The position numbers and the translations under genes are program-made. A stretch of 64,000 nucleotides of DNA from Pseudomonadota bacterium (GTDB lineage Bacteria > Pseudomonadota > Alphaproteobacteria > Rhizobiales > Rhizobiaceae): positions 1-64,000 of the forward strand of contig JAEYDD010000062.1 of the NCBI GenBank assembly GCA_023404095.1, written 5' to 3'. Under the pieces are notes generated by a model, which ran no database searches, was not told the origin of the DNA, and worked only from the letters and a program-made list of their open reading frames with translations. Of this stretch, positions 9,627 to 18,231 are shown piece by piece. Position 1 is the stretch's first letter, and every line of letters starts with the position of its first letter.

Positions 9627-9979
9627 TCGCCATCCTCGCTGTCCAGGATTTCCGCGGTCTTCGCATCGACCTCGATCTCGACGACGCGGCCCGACGGATC
9701 AATGATCTCGATCTCGTAGACATATTTTCCGTCGTTCCGTTCGAACTCGATTTCGATGATATCTCCCTGGAACTGTTTGCGCACGACCTCGATGATGTTT
9801 TCCAGCGGCAGGACTTCCCCTTTCCGCAGGGCCTCGCGCGCCTCGTAATGTTCGCGGGTGTCGTCGACATCGTCGACGTCCGGCGGCGATGCCTCGCTCA
9901 GTGCTATCGCAGGATAAAGCACGGCGCAGGCGGCCAGAAGCCGCAGCCCGAGGCGTTTCATATGTGTTTTCTGGGTCAT
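9623..9979 (-). CDS. Small periplasmic PepSY-domain protein
   Basis: A protein of about 118 residues with a signal peptide (hydrophobic stretch LRLLAACAVLYPAIAL cut near SEA), a short acidic linker (DVDDVDD) and one PepSY-type domain (ENIIEVVRKQFQGDIIEIEFE, then YVYEIEIIDPSGRVVEIEVDA). PepSY domains often inhibit or modulate periplasmic partners. Being first in a coupled operon with a two-component system, it is a likely modulator of the kinase. Start choice is uncertain: AGGAAGG directly abuts the ATG at 9979, while a second in-frame ATG at 9961 sits 18 bases beyond it. Confidence 0.82.
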   Translation of the reverse strand: MTQKTHMKRLGLRLLAACAVLYPAIALSEASPPDVDDVDDTREHYEAREALRKGEVLPLENIIEVVRKQFQGDIIEIEFERNDGKYVYEIEIIDPSGRVVEIEVDAKTAEILDSEDGD

Positions 9980-10001
9980 CCTTCCTGCATAGCGGGGAGA
10001 A

Positions 10002-10031
10002 GCTGACAATTCGCTGACAGGCGCTGTCAGC
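10002..10031. promoter_or_regulatory. GCTGACA direct and inverted repeats between pepSY and RTX genes
   Basis: GCTGACA occurs at 10002-10008 and again at 10013-10019, 11 bases start to start (one helical turn). GCTGACAG at 10013-10020 also forms an inverted repeat with CTGTCAGC at 10024-10031 across a three-base spacer. The site lies 22 bases upstream of the pepSY start and about 95 bases upstream of the RTX gene. Tandem sites one turn apart are typical for OmpR-family regulators, so binding by the adjacent regulator is inferred, not shown. Confidence 0.45.
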
Positions 10032-10125
10032 TTGCCAAAAGGCAGAATCGGCCAAGGTCCGGCCATTCAACGGCGCCGGTCCGGTCCGGCCGGTGGCGCC
10101 TCGGCAAAACGAAAGGATGCTGCAT

Positions 10126-11217
10126 ATGGCCAGACTGAAGGGCACGACGAGAGCCGATGTTCTCAAGGGAACGGCGCGGGCCGACGACATCTACGGCGGC
10201 AACGGCAACGACAAGCTGTATGGCTATGCCGGCAATGACGATCTCGAGGGCGGTGCCGGCAACGACCGGCTAGAGGGAGGCGCGGGCAACGACGAGCTCG
10301 AAGGCGGCAGCGGCAACGACACGCTGATCGGCGGCGCCGGCAATGACGAGATGGAAGGCGGAGCGGGCAGGGACCTGTTCGTCTATTCCTCCGGCCGCGA
10401 CGAGATCGACGACTTCAGCACGCGGGACGACACGATCAACCTGGATGCCTCGCTGGGCATCACGTCTTTCAGCCAGTTGATGAGCAAGGCCCGCCAGGTG
10501 GACGAGGGTGAGGACGTTCTGTTCAACTTCGGCAACGGCAACACGCTGCTTCTGGAAGATGTGAAGCTCTCCAGCCTCAAGGCCTCGCATTTCGGCTTCT
10601 TGGCGGGTGCGCCCGTGGACGCCCCCGCCTCCAACGGTCAGTTCAAGGGCACGAGCAAGGCCGACACGTTCACGGGCGGTGCCGGCAACGACAAGATCTG
10701 GGGATACTCCGGCAATGACGTGCTCAAGGGTGGCAACGGTCATGACGACATCTACGGCGGCAACGGCAACGACAAGCTTTATGGCGGCAACGGCAACGAC
10801 GAGATCGAGGGCGGTGCCGGCAACGATCTGCTCTATGGCAACAACGGTCATGACGAACTTGAGGGCGGCAAGGGCAACGACAAGCTCTATGGTGGCAAGG
10901 GCAATGACGACCTCGAAGGCGGCGCCGGCAACGACTGGCTGGACGGTGGCAGCGGCCGCAACGAGCTGAAAGGCGACAGCGGCGCAGACACCTTCGTCTT
11001 CAAGACCGGAATCACCGAGATCGAGGACTATCGTGCGGGCACCGACACCGTCATTATCGCCAAGTCACTCGGCGTCTCGAACTTCGACGATCTCGTACAA
11101 CTTGCGACAGCAGTCGATGGCGGTGATGACCTGCGCTTCGACTTCGGCGGCGCCAGGCTCACCCTCGAGGATACGAAGCTGAGCGAACTGAAGGCTGGCG
11201 ATTTCCTGTTTGCCTGA
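10126..11217 (+). CDS. RTX (hemolysin-type calcium-binding) repeat protein
   Basis: A 363-residue acidic protein made almost wholly of glycine/aspartate nonapeptides (GGxGxDxxx) that fold into a calcium-binding parallel beta-roll. Blocks of repeats run at about residues 25-85 and 184-280. Each block is followed by a similar non-repeat tail (the first contains FGNGNTLLLEDVKLSSLKAS, the second FGGARLTLEDTKLSELKAG), so the protein is an internal duplication. No enzymatic domain or N-terminal signal peptide is visible, which fits type I secretion through an uncleaved C-terminal signal. No ABC/MFP transporter genes are in the window. ATG 10126 is preferred because GAAAGGA lies eight bases upstream; an earlier in-frame ATG (10117) overlaps that site. 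It is divergent from the two-component operon. Confidence 0.92.
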   Translation: MARLKGTTRADVLKGTARADDIYGGNGNDKLYGYAGNDDLEGGAGNDRLEGGAGNDELEGGSGNDTLIGGAGNDEMEGGAGRDLFVYSSGRDEIDDFSTRDDTINLDASLGITSFSQLMSKARQVDEGEDVLFNFGNGNTLLLEDVKLSSLKASHFGFLAGAPVDAPASNGQFKGTSKADTFTGGAGNDKIWGYSGNDVLKGGNGHDDIYGGNGNDKLYGGNGNDEIEGGAGNDLLYGNNGHDELEGGKGNDKLYGGKGNDDLEGGAGNDWLDGGSGRNELKGDSGADTFVFKTGITEIEDYRAGTDTVIIAKSLGVSNFDDLVQLATAVDGGDDLRFDFGGARLTLEDTKLSELKAGDFLFA

Positions 11218-11254
11218 TCGATCACTGCGTCATAAAGGTGCATGTTCCATCCCG

Positions 11255-11286
11255 TGCCATCCCGCCGAAAGCGGGGTGGCATTTTT
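11255..11286 (+). terminator. Intrinsic terminator of the RTX gene
   Basis: An 11-pair stem (TGCCATCCCGC with GCGGGGTGGCA, one G-U pair), loop CGAAA, followed by TTTTT at 11282-11286. It lies 38 bases after the RTX stop codon. Confidence 0.9.
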
Positions 11287-11440
11287 CGTCTTGGTGCGTT
11301 GATTCCCATGATGGGGCAAGGTTAACGCAAGATTGACGCCTTATCTCCGGGCGATGGACCTGTCGCTGCAAAGTTGCGACAAGCACCGAATCCGCGCCGA
11401 TTCTTTTCACGATCGCGTGGCCGGAAGACGAAAGGACGAC

Positions 11441-11605
11441 ATGATGTCGGAAGACGTGCGCCATGACGGCGAAGTGTGCAACGAGACCCTGGCGCTCCTG
11501 ATCGAGGGCGGCAGCTGCGACGTTCTGACGGACCTGCTCGTCAGCGCATTGCAGGATGCTTTTCGCATTCTCGTCGACGAAATGCCCACGGACGCCTATC
11601 ATTGA
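11441..11605 (+). CDS. Hypothetical small acidic protein, 54 residues
   Basis: An ORF starting ATGATG with GAAAGGA eight bases upstream. The protein is acidic, has two Cys, and has a predicted amphipathic centre (LIEGGSCDVLTDLLVSALQDAFRILVDEM). No family is recognised. It stands alone between the RTX terminator and the convergent enoyl-CoA hydratase gene. Support is the good ribosome-binding site and plausible composition; it may still be chance. Confidence 0.4.
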   Translation: MMSEDVRHDGEVCNETLALLIEGGSCDVLTDLLVSALQDAFRILVDEMPTDAYH

Positions 11606-11681
11606 GTGGCAAGCGGCGAGGCGGCGCTGGCGACCGCGCTGCGCGGGGAAATGCCCTGTTCATCTCCCGCCGTTGGATGCC

Positions 11682-12452
11682 CTATTCGCCCCTGAACTGC
11701 GGGGCGCGTTTCTCAACGAAGGCGGCCATGCCTTCCTTCTGGTCGGCGGTGGCGAAAAGGGAATGGAACAGGCGGCGTTCGAACAGGATGCCTTCGCGCA
11801 GGCCCACTTCCAGCGCCCGGTCTACCGCCTCACGCGCCGCCGTGGTCGCCATTTTTCCATAGCCGGCTATAGTCTCTGCTGCCTTCAGCGCTTCCTCCAT
11901 TAGCTTGTCGGCCGGCATGACGCGGGCGACGAGGCCGCAGCGCTCCGCCTCCGCCGCATCCATCATCCGCCCGGTCAGGATCAGGTCCATCGCCTTGGAC
12001 TTGCCGACGAGCTTGGTCAGCCGCTGCGATCCCCCCATGCCCGGAATGACGCCGAGCTTGATTTCCGGCTGGCCGAACATGGCGGTGTCGGCGGCAAAGA
12101 TGATGTCGCACATCATCGCCAGTTCGCAGCCGCCGCCGAGCGCATAGCCGGAAACGGCGGCGATCTTCGGCGTGCGAAGGGCTGCGAATCGATCCCAGGC
12201 GGCAAAGAAGTCGTCGTTGTACATTTCCGAAAACGACTTTTCGGCCATCTCCTTGATGTCGGCGCCTGCGGCGAATGCCTTGTCGGAGCCGCGCAGCACA
12301 AAGCACCCCACGCCGGGCTCGCGGTCGAGGGAGCTGAGTTCTTCAGCCATCGCCCGCATGATTTCCGAATTCAGCGCGTTGCGCGCTGCCGGCCGGTTCA
12401 AGGTCACGATGACAACGCGCCCCTGGCGTTCGACGATGATCGGGTTGTCCAA
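11682..12452 (-). CDS. Enoyl-CoA hydratase (crotonase family)
   Basis: 256 residues. It hydrates an alpha,beta-unsaturated acyl-CoA. The oxyanion-hole segment FAAGADIKEMA and both catalytic Glu-bearing motifs (GGGCELAMMCD and GQPEIKLGVIPGMGG) are intact. In this operon it most likely hydrates methacrylyl-CoA (valine) and tiglyl-CoA (isoleucine), although sequence alone does not separate it from short-chain fatty acid hydratases. It is the last gene of the minus-strand catabolic operon and follows the 3-hydroxyisobutyrate dehydrogenase gene by 27 bases. Confidence 0.93.
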   Translation of the reverse strand: MDNPIIVERQGRVVIVTLNRPAARNALNSEIMRAMAEELSSLDREPGVGCFVLRGSDKAFAAGADIKEMAEKSFSEMYNDDFFAAWDRFAALRTPKIAAVSGYALGGGCELAMMCDIIFAADTAMFGQPEIKLGVIPGMGGSQRLTKLVGKSKAMDLILTGRMMDAAEAERCGLVARVMPADKLMEEALKAAETIAGYGKMATTAAREAVDRALEVGLREGILFERRLFHSLFATADQKEGMAAFVEKRAPQFRGE

Positions 12453-12479
12453 CGGTTCTCTCCTGTCTTCCGGCTGCGA

Positions 12480-13376
12480 CTACGCGACGCCGATATCCGG
12501 CTTATCGCGCAACATGTTGATGATGCCAGAGAAATCCTTCTCCCCGAAGCCTTCGTCGGCAAATCGCTGGTAGATTTGCGCCGCCATCGCGCCAAGCGGT
12601 GTGGCTGCACCGGTCGTCTGAGCGGCCGTCTGCGACAGCTTCAGGTCCTTCAGCATCAGGCCCGCCGCGAAGCCGGGCTGGTAGCCGTTGTTTGCCGGTG
12701 ATGTCGGCACCGGGCCCGGCACCGGACAGTATGTCGTCAGCGACCAGCACTGCCCGGATGAAACCGAGGCGACATCATAGAGCGCCTGATGACTGAGACC
12801 CAGCTTCTCGCCGAGCACGAAGGCCTCGCCGACAGCGATCATGCTGATGCCGAGGATCATGTTGTTGCAGATCTTGGCGGCCTGGCCGGCAGACGCATCG
12901 CCGCAATGAATGATCTTCCTGCCCATTGCCTCGAAGATCGGACGAGCGAGCGCAAAGACGTCGGCTGCGCCGCCGACCATGAAGGTGAGCGTGCCGGCGG
13001 CAGCCCCGCCGGTGCCGCCCGAGACAGGAGCATCCAGCGCCGGGCAGCCCTTCGCAGCCGCCAGGGAATGCGCCCTGCGAGAGCTGTCAATGTCGATCGT
13101 CGAACAATCGATGAGGAGCGTGCCGGCGGATACTGCGTCCATGAGCTCCTGCCATACCGAGATAACATGCTTTCCGGCCGGAAGCATGGTGATGACAATG
13201 TCCGCCCCCGACACCGTCTCGGAGAGAGAAGGGTATGGGACTACTCCATTCTGCCGCGCAAGCTCCAGCGACGGCGCGGCCAGATCGAAGCCGCGGACGT
13301 CATGGCCGGCCTTGACGAGGTTTGCCGCCATCGGGCCGCCCATGTGGCCGAGGCCGATGAATGCGATCGAGGTCAT
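12480..13376 (-). CDS. mmsB: 3-hydroxyisobutyrate dehydrogenase
   Basis: 298 residues. It oxidises 3-hydroxyisobutyrate to methylmalonate semialdehyde with NAD in valine breakdown. The N-terminal dinucleotide motif is FIGLGHMGGPMAANLVKAGH, the substrate loop is DAPVSGGTGGAAAGTLTFMVGG, and the catalytic Lys lies in GQAAKICNNMILG. These are the three signatures of the beta-hydroxyacid dehydrogenase family. Its place between the HIB-CoA hydrolase and enoyl-CoA hydratase genes supports the specific assignment. No methylmalonate semialdehyde dehydrogenase (mmsA) is present in the window, so the next step is encoded elsewhere. Confidence 0.93.
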   Translation of the reverse strand: MTSIAFIGLGHMGGPMAANLVKAGHDVRGFDLAAPSLELARQNGVVPYPSLSETVSGADIVITMLPAGKHVISVWQELMDAVSAGTLLIDCSTIDIDSSRRAHSLAAAKGCPALDAPVSGGTGGAAAGTLTFMVGGAADVFALARPIFEAMGRKIIHCGDASAGQAAKICNNMILGISMIAVGEAFVLGEKLGLSHQALYDVASVSSGQCWSLTTYCPVPGPVPTSPANNGYQPGFAAGLMLKDLKLSQTAAQTTGAATPLGAMAAQIYQRFADEGFGEKDFSGIINMLRDKPDIGVA

Positions 13377-13401
13377 CTGCGTTCTCCTTGTCTCCGTGGT
13401 G

Positions 13402-14499
13402 TCACGGAAAGAGGGGTTCGGACGACGGTTTGAAGAAGGCTGCGACCTCCTTGTCCGTCACCTCTGCCAGCCGCGCGGGTCGCCACTGCGGATTGCGGTC
13501 CTTGTCGATCACGGCGGCACGCACGCCCTCGTAAAAGTCGTGGCTGCGGAGCACGGCCGCTGTGGCGGCGAACTCCTTTTCCAGGCACGCCTCAAGCGAG
13601 GATGCCGCGCGTCCAAGGCGCAGCAACCGCAGCGTGACCTTCAGGCTCAGCGGCGACTTCGTCTGCAGCACGGCGCGTGTCTTTTCCGCAAAGGGAGAAC
13701 CGTCCCGCTCCAGCGCCTCAACGATCTCTTCGACGGTATCGAAGGCAAGCAGGCGGTCGATATCGGGCCGGTGCGGCGCAACGACCGCCGGTTCTGCGGC
13801 TTTGGTGTGGGCGGCGATGGCTGCCGAGACGTCGGAACCGGTCGCGTCGGCCGGAAGGGCCGCCAGCGTCTCGATCAGCGGGACAAGCCGACCGGAAGGG
13901 ACAAAGACATCGGCCAGACCCAGGGCGATGGCGTCCGCGGCCGAAAGCTGATCGCCGGACAGGGCCGCATAAGTGCCAAGCTCGCCATGCTGCCGCGTCA
14001 GGAACCAGGAAGCGCCGACATCGGGGAAGAAGCCGATGCCGGTTTCGGGCATGGCCAGACGCGTGCGCTCGGTCACGATCCGGTGGGTGCCATAGACCGA
14101 GACGCCCACCCCGCCCCCCATGACGATGCCGTCCATGACGGCAACGTAAGGCTTGCCAAGGCGGGCGATGCGTGCGTTCAGGCGGTACTCCTCGCGCCAG
14201 AAGGTGGCCGGTGCTTCGGTCCCGGCCCGGCCACCCTCGTAGATCATGCGGATGTCGCCGCCGGCGCAAAGGCCGCGTTCCCCCTCGCCGGTGAGAAGGA
14301 CGACTGCGACCTGTGCGTCAGCCTCGAAGTCGTCCAGCGCCCGTTCGATGTCGCGTACCATCGCCAGGGTGAGGCTGTTCAAGGCCTTTGGCCTGTTGAG
14401 CCGGATTCGGCCGATCGCGCCGGTCCGTTCGACAATCGTCTGGATTTCGGCCGCGGCCGCGGCCGTCGTTGCGGGGTCAGAGGTGGAGGGCATGGCCAA
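13402..14499 (-). CDS. 3-hydroxyisobutyryl-CoA hydrolase
   Basis: 365 residues, a crotonase-fold thioesterase that releases free 3-hydroxyisobutyrate from its CoA ester in valine catabolism. HIBCH-type motifs are seen: GLCAGGDIRMIYEGG, GIVMGGGVGVSVYGTHRIVTE, MPETGIGFFPDVGASWFL and the C-terminal FYEGVRA plus NPQWRPA segment. The length (about 100 residues more than a simple hydratase) and the KDRNPQW motif separate it from enoyl-CoA hydratases. The ATG at 14499 overlaps the end of the lpd gene by 23 bases; an in-frame ATG at 14493 is an alternative. Its neighbour mmsB uses its product. Confidence 0.93.
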   Translation of the reverse strand: MAMPSTSDPATTAAAAAEIQTIVERTGAIGRIRLNRPKALNSLTLAMVRDIERALDDFEADAQVAVVLLTGEGERGLCAGGDIRMIYEGGRAGTEAPATFWREEYRLNARIARLGKPYVAVMDGIVMGGGVGVSVYGTHRIVTERTRLAMPETGIGFFPDVGASWFLTRQHGELGTYAALSGDQLSAADAIALGLADVFVPSGRLVPLIETLAALPADATGSDVSAAIAAHTKAAEPAVVAPHRPDIDRLLAFDTVEEIVEALERDGSPFAEKTRAVLQTKSPLSLKVTLRLLRLGRAASSLEACLEKEFAATAAVLRSHDFYEGVRAAVIDKDRNPQWRPARLAEVTDKEVAAFFKPSSEPLFP

Positions 14500-15871
14500 G
14501 CGCTTTCAATGCGGCCTCCTGCAGGCCTTCGCTGCGGGTGGGGTGAGCGTGGATGGTGCCGGCGATGTCCTCAAGGCGCGCTCCCATCTCCAGGGCCAGC
14601 GAGAATGTGCTGGAAAGCTCGGAGATGCCGACGCCGACGGCCTGCAGTCCGAGCACCAGGTTGGTGTCGGCGCGCGCCACCACCCGGACGAAGCCTTCCT
14701 CGTCCCCGGTGGTCATGGCCCGGCCATTGGCGGTGAAGGGGAACTGGCCGATCCTGACCTCGTAGCCCTGGGTGCGGGCCTCATCGGGCGACAGCCCCAC
14801 CGTGACGATCTCCGGATCGGTGAAGCAGACGGCGGGGATGGCGCGCTTGTCCCACGAACGTTTACGGCCGGCGACGATCTCGGCGACCATCTCGCCCTGC
14901 GCCATCGCCCGGTGCGCGAGCATTGGCTCGCCGGTGACGTCGCCGATCGCGTAGACGCCGCGCATGGAAGTGCGGCAGCGCTCGTCGATCCGGACGAAGG
15001 GGCCGGAACGGTCGAGGTCGAGTTCCTCCAGCCCCCAGCCTTGCGTGCGCGGCCTGCGGCCGACGGTGACGAGGATCCTGTCGGCAGCAAGGGATTGCTG
15101 CCTGCCGCCCGCTGTCTCGATCAGGAGGGCATCCCGGCCTTCGGCGAGCCCCTTGGCCTTGGTGTCCGTCAGTACTTTCACGCCAAGATCGGCAAGCCGC
15201 TTCGCTACCGGCCTGACCAGTTCGGCGTCGTATTGAGGCAGGATCTGCGCCGTCGCCTCCACGACTGTGACCTCCGCACCCATCTTGGCAAATGCGGTGC
15301 CGAGCTCGAGACCGATATAGCCGCCGCCGACGACCACCAGCCGCTGCGGCACGTCGGTCAAGGACAGCGCCTCGGTGGACGAGATCACCGGGCCGCCGAA
15401 GGGAAGGAACGGCAGCTCGACCGGCTGGGAGCCGGTGGCGATCACCACCGTCTCGGCGCGGATGAGCTGGGTGCCGGTCTCCGTCTCGACCTCGACGGTC
15501 TTGCCGTCGCGGAAGCGGGCCGGGCCGTGCACGATCTTGACCTTGGACTTGCGCAGCAGCCCTAGCACGCCGCTATTCAGGCGGCCGACGATGCCGTCCT
15601 TCCAACGCACGGTCTGGGCGAGGTCGAACTTGGCCGGCCCGACTGATATGCCGAGCGCGTTGGCGCTCGCCATGTGGCGGACCCTGCCGAATTCCTCGGC
15701 AGCGTGGATCAGCGCCTTGGAGGGAATGCAACCAATGTTGAGGCAGGTGCCGCCGGCCTTGGCAGATTCGACGATCACCGTATCGACACCGAGCTGGCCG
15801 GCGCGGATGGCGCACACATAGCCGCCGGGACCGGCGCCAATAACGAGCAGTTTGCAGACAATTTCCTTCAT
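14477..15871 (-). CDS. lpdV: Dihydrolipoyl dehydrogenase, E3 of branched-chain keto acid dehydrogenase
   Basis: 464 residues. It reoxidises the dihydrolipoyl group on E2 with FAD and NAD. The FAD motif is VIGAGPGGYVCAIRAGQLG, the redox disulfide is in GGTCLNIGCIPSKAL, the NAD motif is VVGGGYIGLELG, and the C-terminal active-site base is in HAHPTRSEG. Directly downstream of the E2 gene (four-base gap), so it is the dedicated E3 of this complex. That distinguishes it from pyruvate or 2-oxoglutarate dehydrogenase E3 proteins. Confidence 0.95.
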   Translation of the reverse strand: MKEIVCKLLVIGAGPGGYVCAIRAGQLGVDTVIVESAKAGGTCLNIGCIPSKALIHAAEEFGRVRHMASANALGISVGPAKFDLAQTVRWKDGIVGRLNSGVLGLLRKSKVKIVHGPARFRDGKTVEVETETGTQLIRAETVVIATGSQPVELPFLPFGGPVISSTEALSLTDVPQRLVVVGGGYIGLELGTAFAKMGAEVTVVEATAQILPQYDAELVRPVAKRLADLGVKVLTDTKAKGLAEGRDALLIETAGGRQQSLAADRILVTVGRRPRTQGWGLEELDLDRSGPFVRIDERCRTSMRGVYAIGDVTGEPMLAHRAMAQGEMVAEIVAGRKRSWDKRAIPAVCFTDPEIVTVGLSPDEARTQGYEVRIGQFPFTANGRAMTTGDEEGFVRVVARADTNLVLGLQAVGVGISELSSTFSLALEMGARLEDIAGTIHAHPTRSEGLQEAALKALGHALHL

Positions 15872-15875
15872 GCCG

Positions 15876-17213
15876 TCAGCCTTCGATGAAGATCAGTGCG
15901 GGGGTTTCGAGCAGCGCCTTGATCCGCTGGACGAACACGGCGGCATCGAAGCCATCAACAATGCGATGGTCGAAACTCGAAGAGAGATTCATCATCTTGC
16001 GCGGGATGAACTGGGTGCCGTCCCAGACCGGGCGCGTGGCGATCTTGTTGACGCCGACGATTGCCACTTCCGGATGGTTGATGATGGGCGTAGTGACGAT
16101 GCCGCCGAGCGCTCCGAGCGAGGTGATGGTGATGGTGGAGCCGGACAGTTCCTCGCGGGCGGCGGTCCCGTTGCGGGCGGCGTCGGCGAGGCGTGTGAGT
16201 TCGGCGGCACTGTCCCAGATGCTGCGCGCCTCGGCGTGGCGGACAACCGGGACGGTGAGGCCTGCCGGCGTCTGGGTGGCGATGCCGATATGGATGGCCG
16301 CACTTCGGGTGATGATGCCGGCATCGTCGTCGAAGGTGGCGTTGATACCTGGCTGCTCGGCCAGCGTCTTCACCATCGCCCGCATCAGGAAGGGCAGGAT
16401 CGTCAGCTTCGGCTGGTCGGGCTTGCGGCCGGCATTCATCGTCGCGCGCAGGTCCTCCAGGTCGGTGACGTCCACCTCCTCGACGTAGGTGATGTGGGGG
16501 ATGCGCGCGGTGGCAAGACGCATCTTTTCGGCGATGCGCCGGCGAATGCCGGTCACCTTGATCTCCTCGGTGGTCGTCTTGCGGGCGAGCCCGGCGGGGG
16601 TCGCGGCGGGTTGGGCGCCACGCGCGAGGAACTGGTCGATGTCGTCATGGGTGATGCGTCCCGCAGGCCCGCTGCCCGCGACCTGCCGCAGGTCGATGCC
16701 GGCTTCCTGCGCCCGCAGCCGGACGGCGGGCGAGGCGAGCGGCTTCTCCGCCGGCTCGCGCGGCGCACCGCGCTGCACGGGGGCGGCAGTCGTCCGCTCC
16801 GACGGCGGCTGCCTTTCGACGGTCTTTGCTTCGGCCGCAGCAGCGCGAGGCGGCGACGCCTCTGCGGATGGCACCACCGCGGGCGGCCTCTCGGCGGTCG
16901 CTTCGGTGGCCGGCGCCGCCTTGTCCGCCGCTTCCCCTGTCGTGGCGACATTCCCCGAGGCGGACCCTTCGCCGGCAATCTCGATGCGCAGCAGCGGCGC
17001 CTTGACCGCGACCGTATCGCCCACCTCTGCGCCGAGCCAGAGCACGGTTCCTTCGACGGGCGAGGGAATCTCGACCGTCGCCTTGTCGGTCATCACGGCG
17101 GCGAGCACCATGTCCTCGCGCACCGGGTCGCCGGGCTTCACGTGCCACTCGACCAGTTCCGCCTCGGCCACGCCTTCGCCCACGTCGGGCATCTTGATGA
17201 CGAATTCGCCCAT
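15876..17213 (-). CDS. bkdB: Branched-chain alpha-keto acid dehydrogenase E2 (dihydrolipoyl transacylase)
   Basis: 445 residues. It is the core of the complex and transfers the acyl group from E1 to CoA. The lipoyl domain has the modified Lys in VMTDKATVEIPSP (about residue 45). Next is an Ala/Pro/Glu-rich linker, then the peripheral subunit-binding domain (VRLRAQEAGIDLRQVAGSGPAGRITHDDI). The C-terminal catalytic domain has the HRIVDGFDAA motif with catalytic His and Asp. A single lipoyl domain is usual for BkdB. It follows the E1beta gene by three bases. Confidence 0.95.
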   Translation of the reverse strand: MGEFVIKMPDVGEGVAEAELVEWHVKPGDPVREDMVLAAVMTDKATVEIPSPVEGTVLWLGAEVGDTVAVKAPLLRIEIAGEGSASGNVATTGEAADKAAPATEATAERPPAVVPSAEASPPRAAAAEAKTVERQPPSERTTAAPVQRGAPREPAEKPLASPAVRLRAQEAGIDLRQVAGSGPAGRITHDDIDQFLARGAQPAATPAGLARKTTTEEIKVTGIRRRIAEKMRLATARIPHITYVEEVDVTDLEDLRATMNAGRKPDQPKLTILPFLMRAMVKTLAEQPGINATFDDDAGIITRSAAIHIGIATQTPAGLTVPVVRHAEARSIWDSAAELTRLADAARNGTAAREELSGSTITITSLGALGGIVTTPIINHPEVAIVGVNKIATRPVWDGTQFIPRKMMNLSSSFDHRIVDGFDAAVFVQRIKALLETPALIFIEG

Positions 17214-17216
17214 CCC

Positions 17217-18230
17217 TCAGCCCTCCATCACTTCTCTCAAGGCCCGGCCGACCCGCGCCGGACCCGGGAAATAATCCCACTCCTGCGCATGTGGATAGGG
17301 CGTGTCCCAGCCGGTGACGCGGACGATCGGCGCCTCGAGATTATAGAAGCAGTGCTCCTGCACCAGCGAGACCACCTCGCCGCCAAAGCCGGAGGTCAGC
17401 GTCGCCTCGTGCACGACGACGCAGCGGCCGGTCTTCTTCACCGACTGGACGATGGTGTCGAGGTCGAGCGGCAAGAGGCTGCGCAGGTCGATCACCTCGG
17501 CATCGATCCCGGTCTCTTCTGTCGCGGCAAGGGCGACATGGACCATGGTGCCGTAGGCGATCACGGTCACGGCTTCGCCCGGCCGGCGGATCTCGGCCTT
17601 GCCGAGAGGGATCGTGTAGTGGCCGTCCGGCACCTCGCCGAGGTCGTGCTTCGACCACGGCGTGACAGGTTTCTCGTGATGGCCGTCGAAGGGGCCGTTG
17701 TAGAGCCGCTTCGGCTCCAGGAACATCACCGGATCGGGGTCCTCGATCGCGGCGATCAGGAGGCCCTTGGCGTCGTAGGGGTTGGAGGGGACGATCACCT
17801 TCAGGCCGCAGACATGGGTGAACAGCGCCTCTGGGCTCTGGCTGTGCGTCTGGCCGCCGAAGATGCCGCCGCCGGTCGGCATGCGCACCACGATCGGGCA
17901 GGTGAAGTCGCCGTTCGAGCGGTAGCGGATGCGGGCGGCCTCCTGGGTGATCTGATCGTAGGCCGGATACATGTAGTCGGCGAACTGGATCTCGATGCAG
18001 GGCTTCAGGCCGTAGGCCGCCATGCCGATGGCGGTGCCGAGAATGCCCGATTCGTTGATGGGGGTGTCGAAGCAGCGGGTCTTGCCGTATTTCGCCTGGA
18101 GGCCCTGGGTGCAGCGGAAGACGCCGCCGAAGTAGCCGACGTCCTCGCCGAAGACGACGACATGGTCGTCGCGCCCCATCGACACGTCCATGGCGCTGCG
18201 CACCGCCTCGATCATGGTCATTCTTGCCAT
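17217..18230 (-). CDS. bkdA2: Branched-chain alpha-keto acid dehydrogenase E1 beta subunit
   Basis: 337 residues. It forms the thiamine-diphosphate E1 heterotetramer with the alpha subunit and decarboxylates the keto acids of valine, isoleucine and leucine. Seen: MIEAVRSAMDVSMGRDDHVVVFGEDVGYFGG (ThDP-binding Glu), RMPTGGGIFGGQTHSQSPEALF, and the C-terminal transketolase domain (IVRVTGWDTPYPHAQEWDYFP). The ATG at 18230 lies one base past the E1alpha stop codon, with AGGA inside the end of that gene, so the two subunits are translationally coupled. Confidence 0.95.
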   Translation of the reverse strand: MARMTMIEAVRSAMDVSMGRDDHVVVFGEDVGYFGGVFRCTQGLQAKYGKTRCFDTPINESGILGTAIGMAAYGLKPCIEIQFADYMYPAYDQITQEAARIRYRSNGDFTCPIVVRMPTGGGIFGGQTHSQSPEALFTHVCGLKVIVPSNPYDAKGLLIAAIEDPDPVMFLEPKRLYNGPFDGHHEKPVTPWSKHDLGEVPDGHYTIPLGKAEIRRPGEAVTVIAYGTMVHVALAATEETGIDAEVIDLRSLLPLDLDTIVQSVKKTGRCVVVHEATLTSGFGGEVVSLVQEHCFYNLEAPIVRVTGWDTPYPHAQEWDYFPGPARVGRALREVMEG

Positions 18231-18231
18231 G

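Noticed and set aside
7621..9979. Naming the PepSY/RR/HK operon as feuNPQ
   Set aside because: Gene order and the PepSY protein are suggestive, but several paralogous systems share this layout and I could not align them; left unnamed.
10190..10970. Regular short DNA repeats that look like a possible repeat array
   Set aside because: They code for RTX nonapeptides in frame within one protein and have no spacers; not CRISPR.
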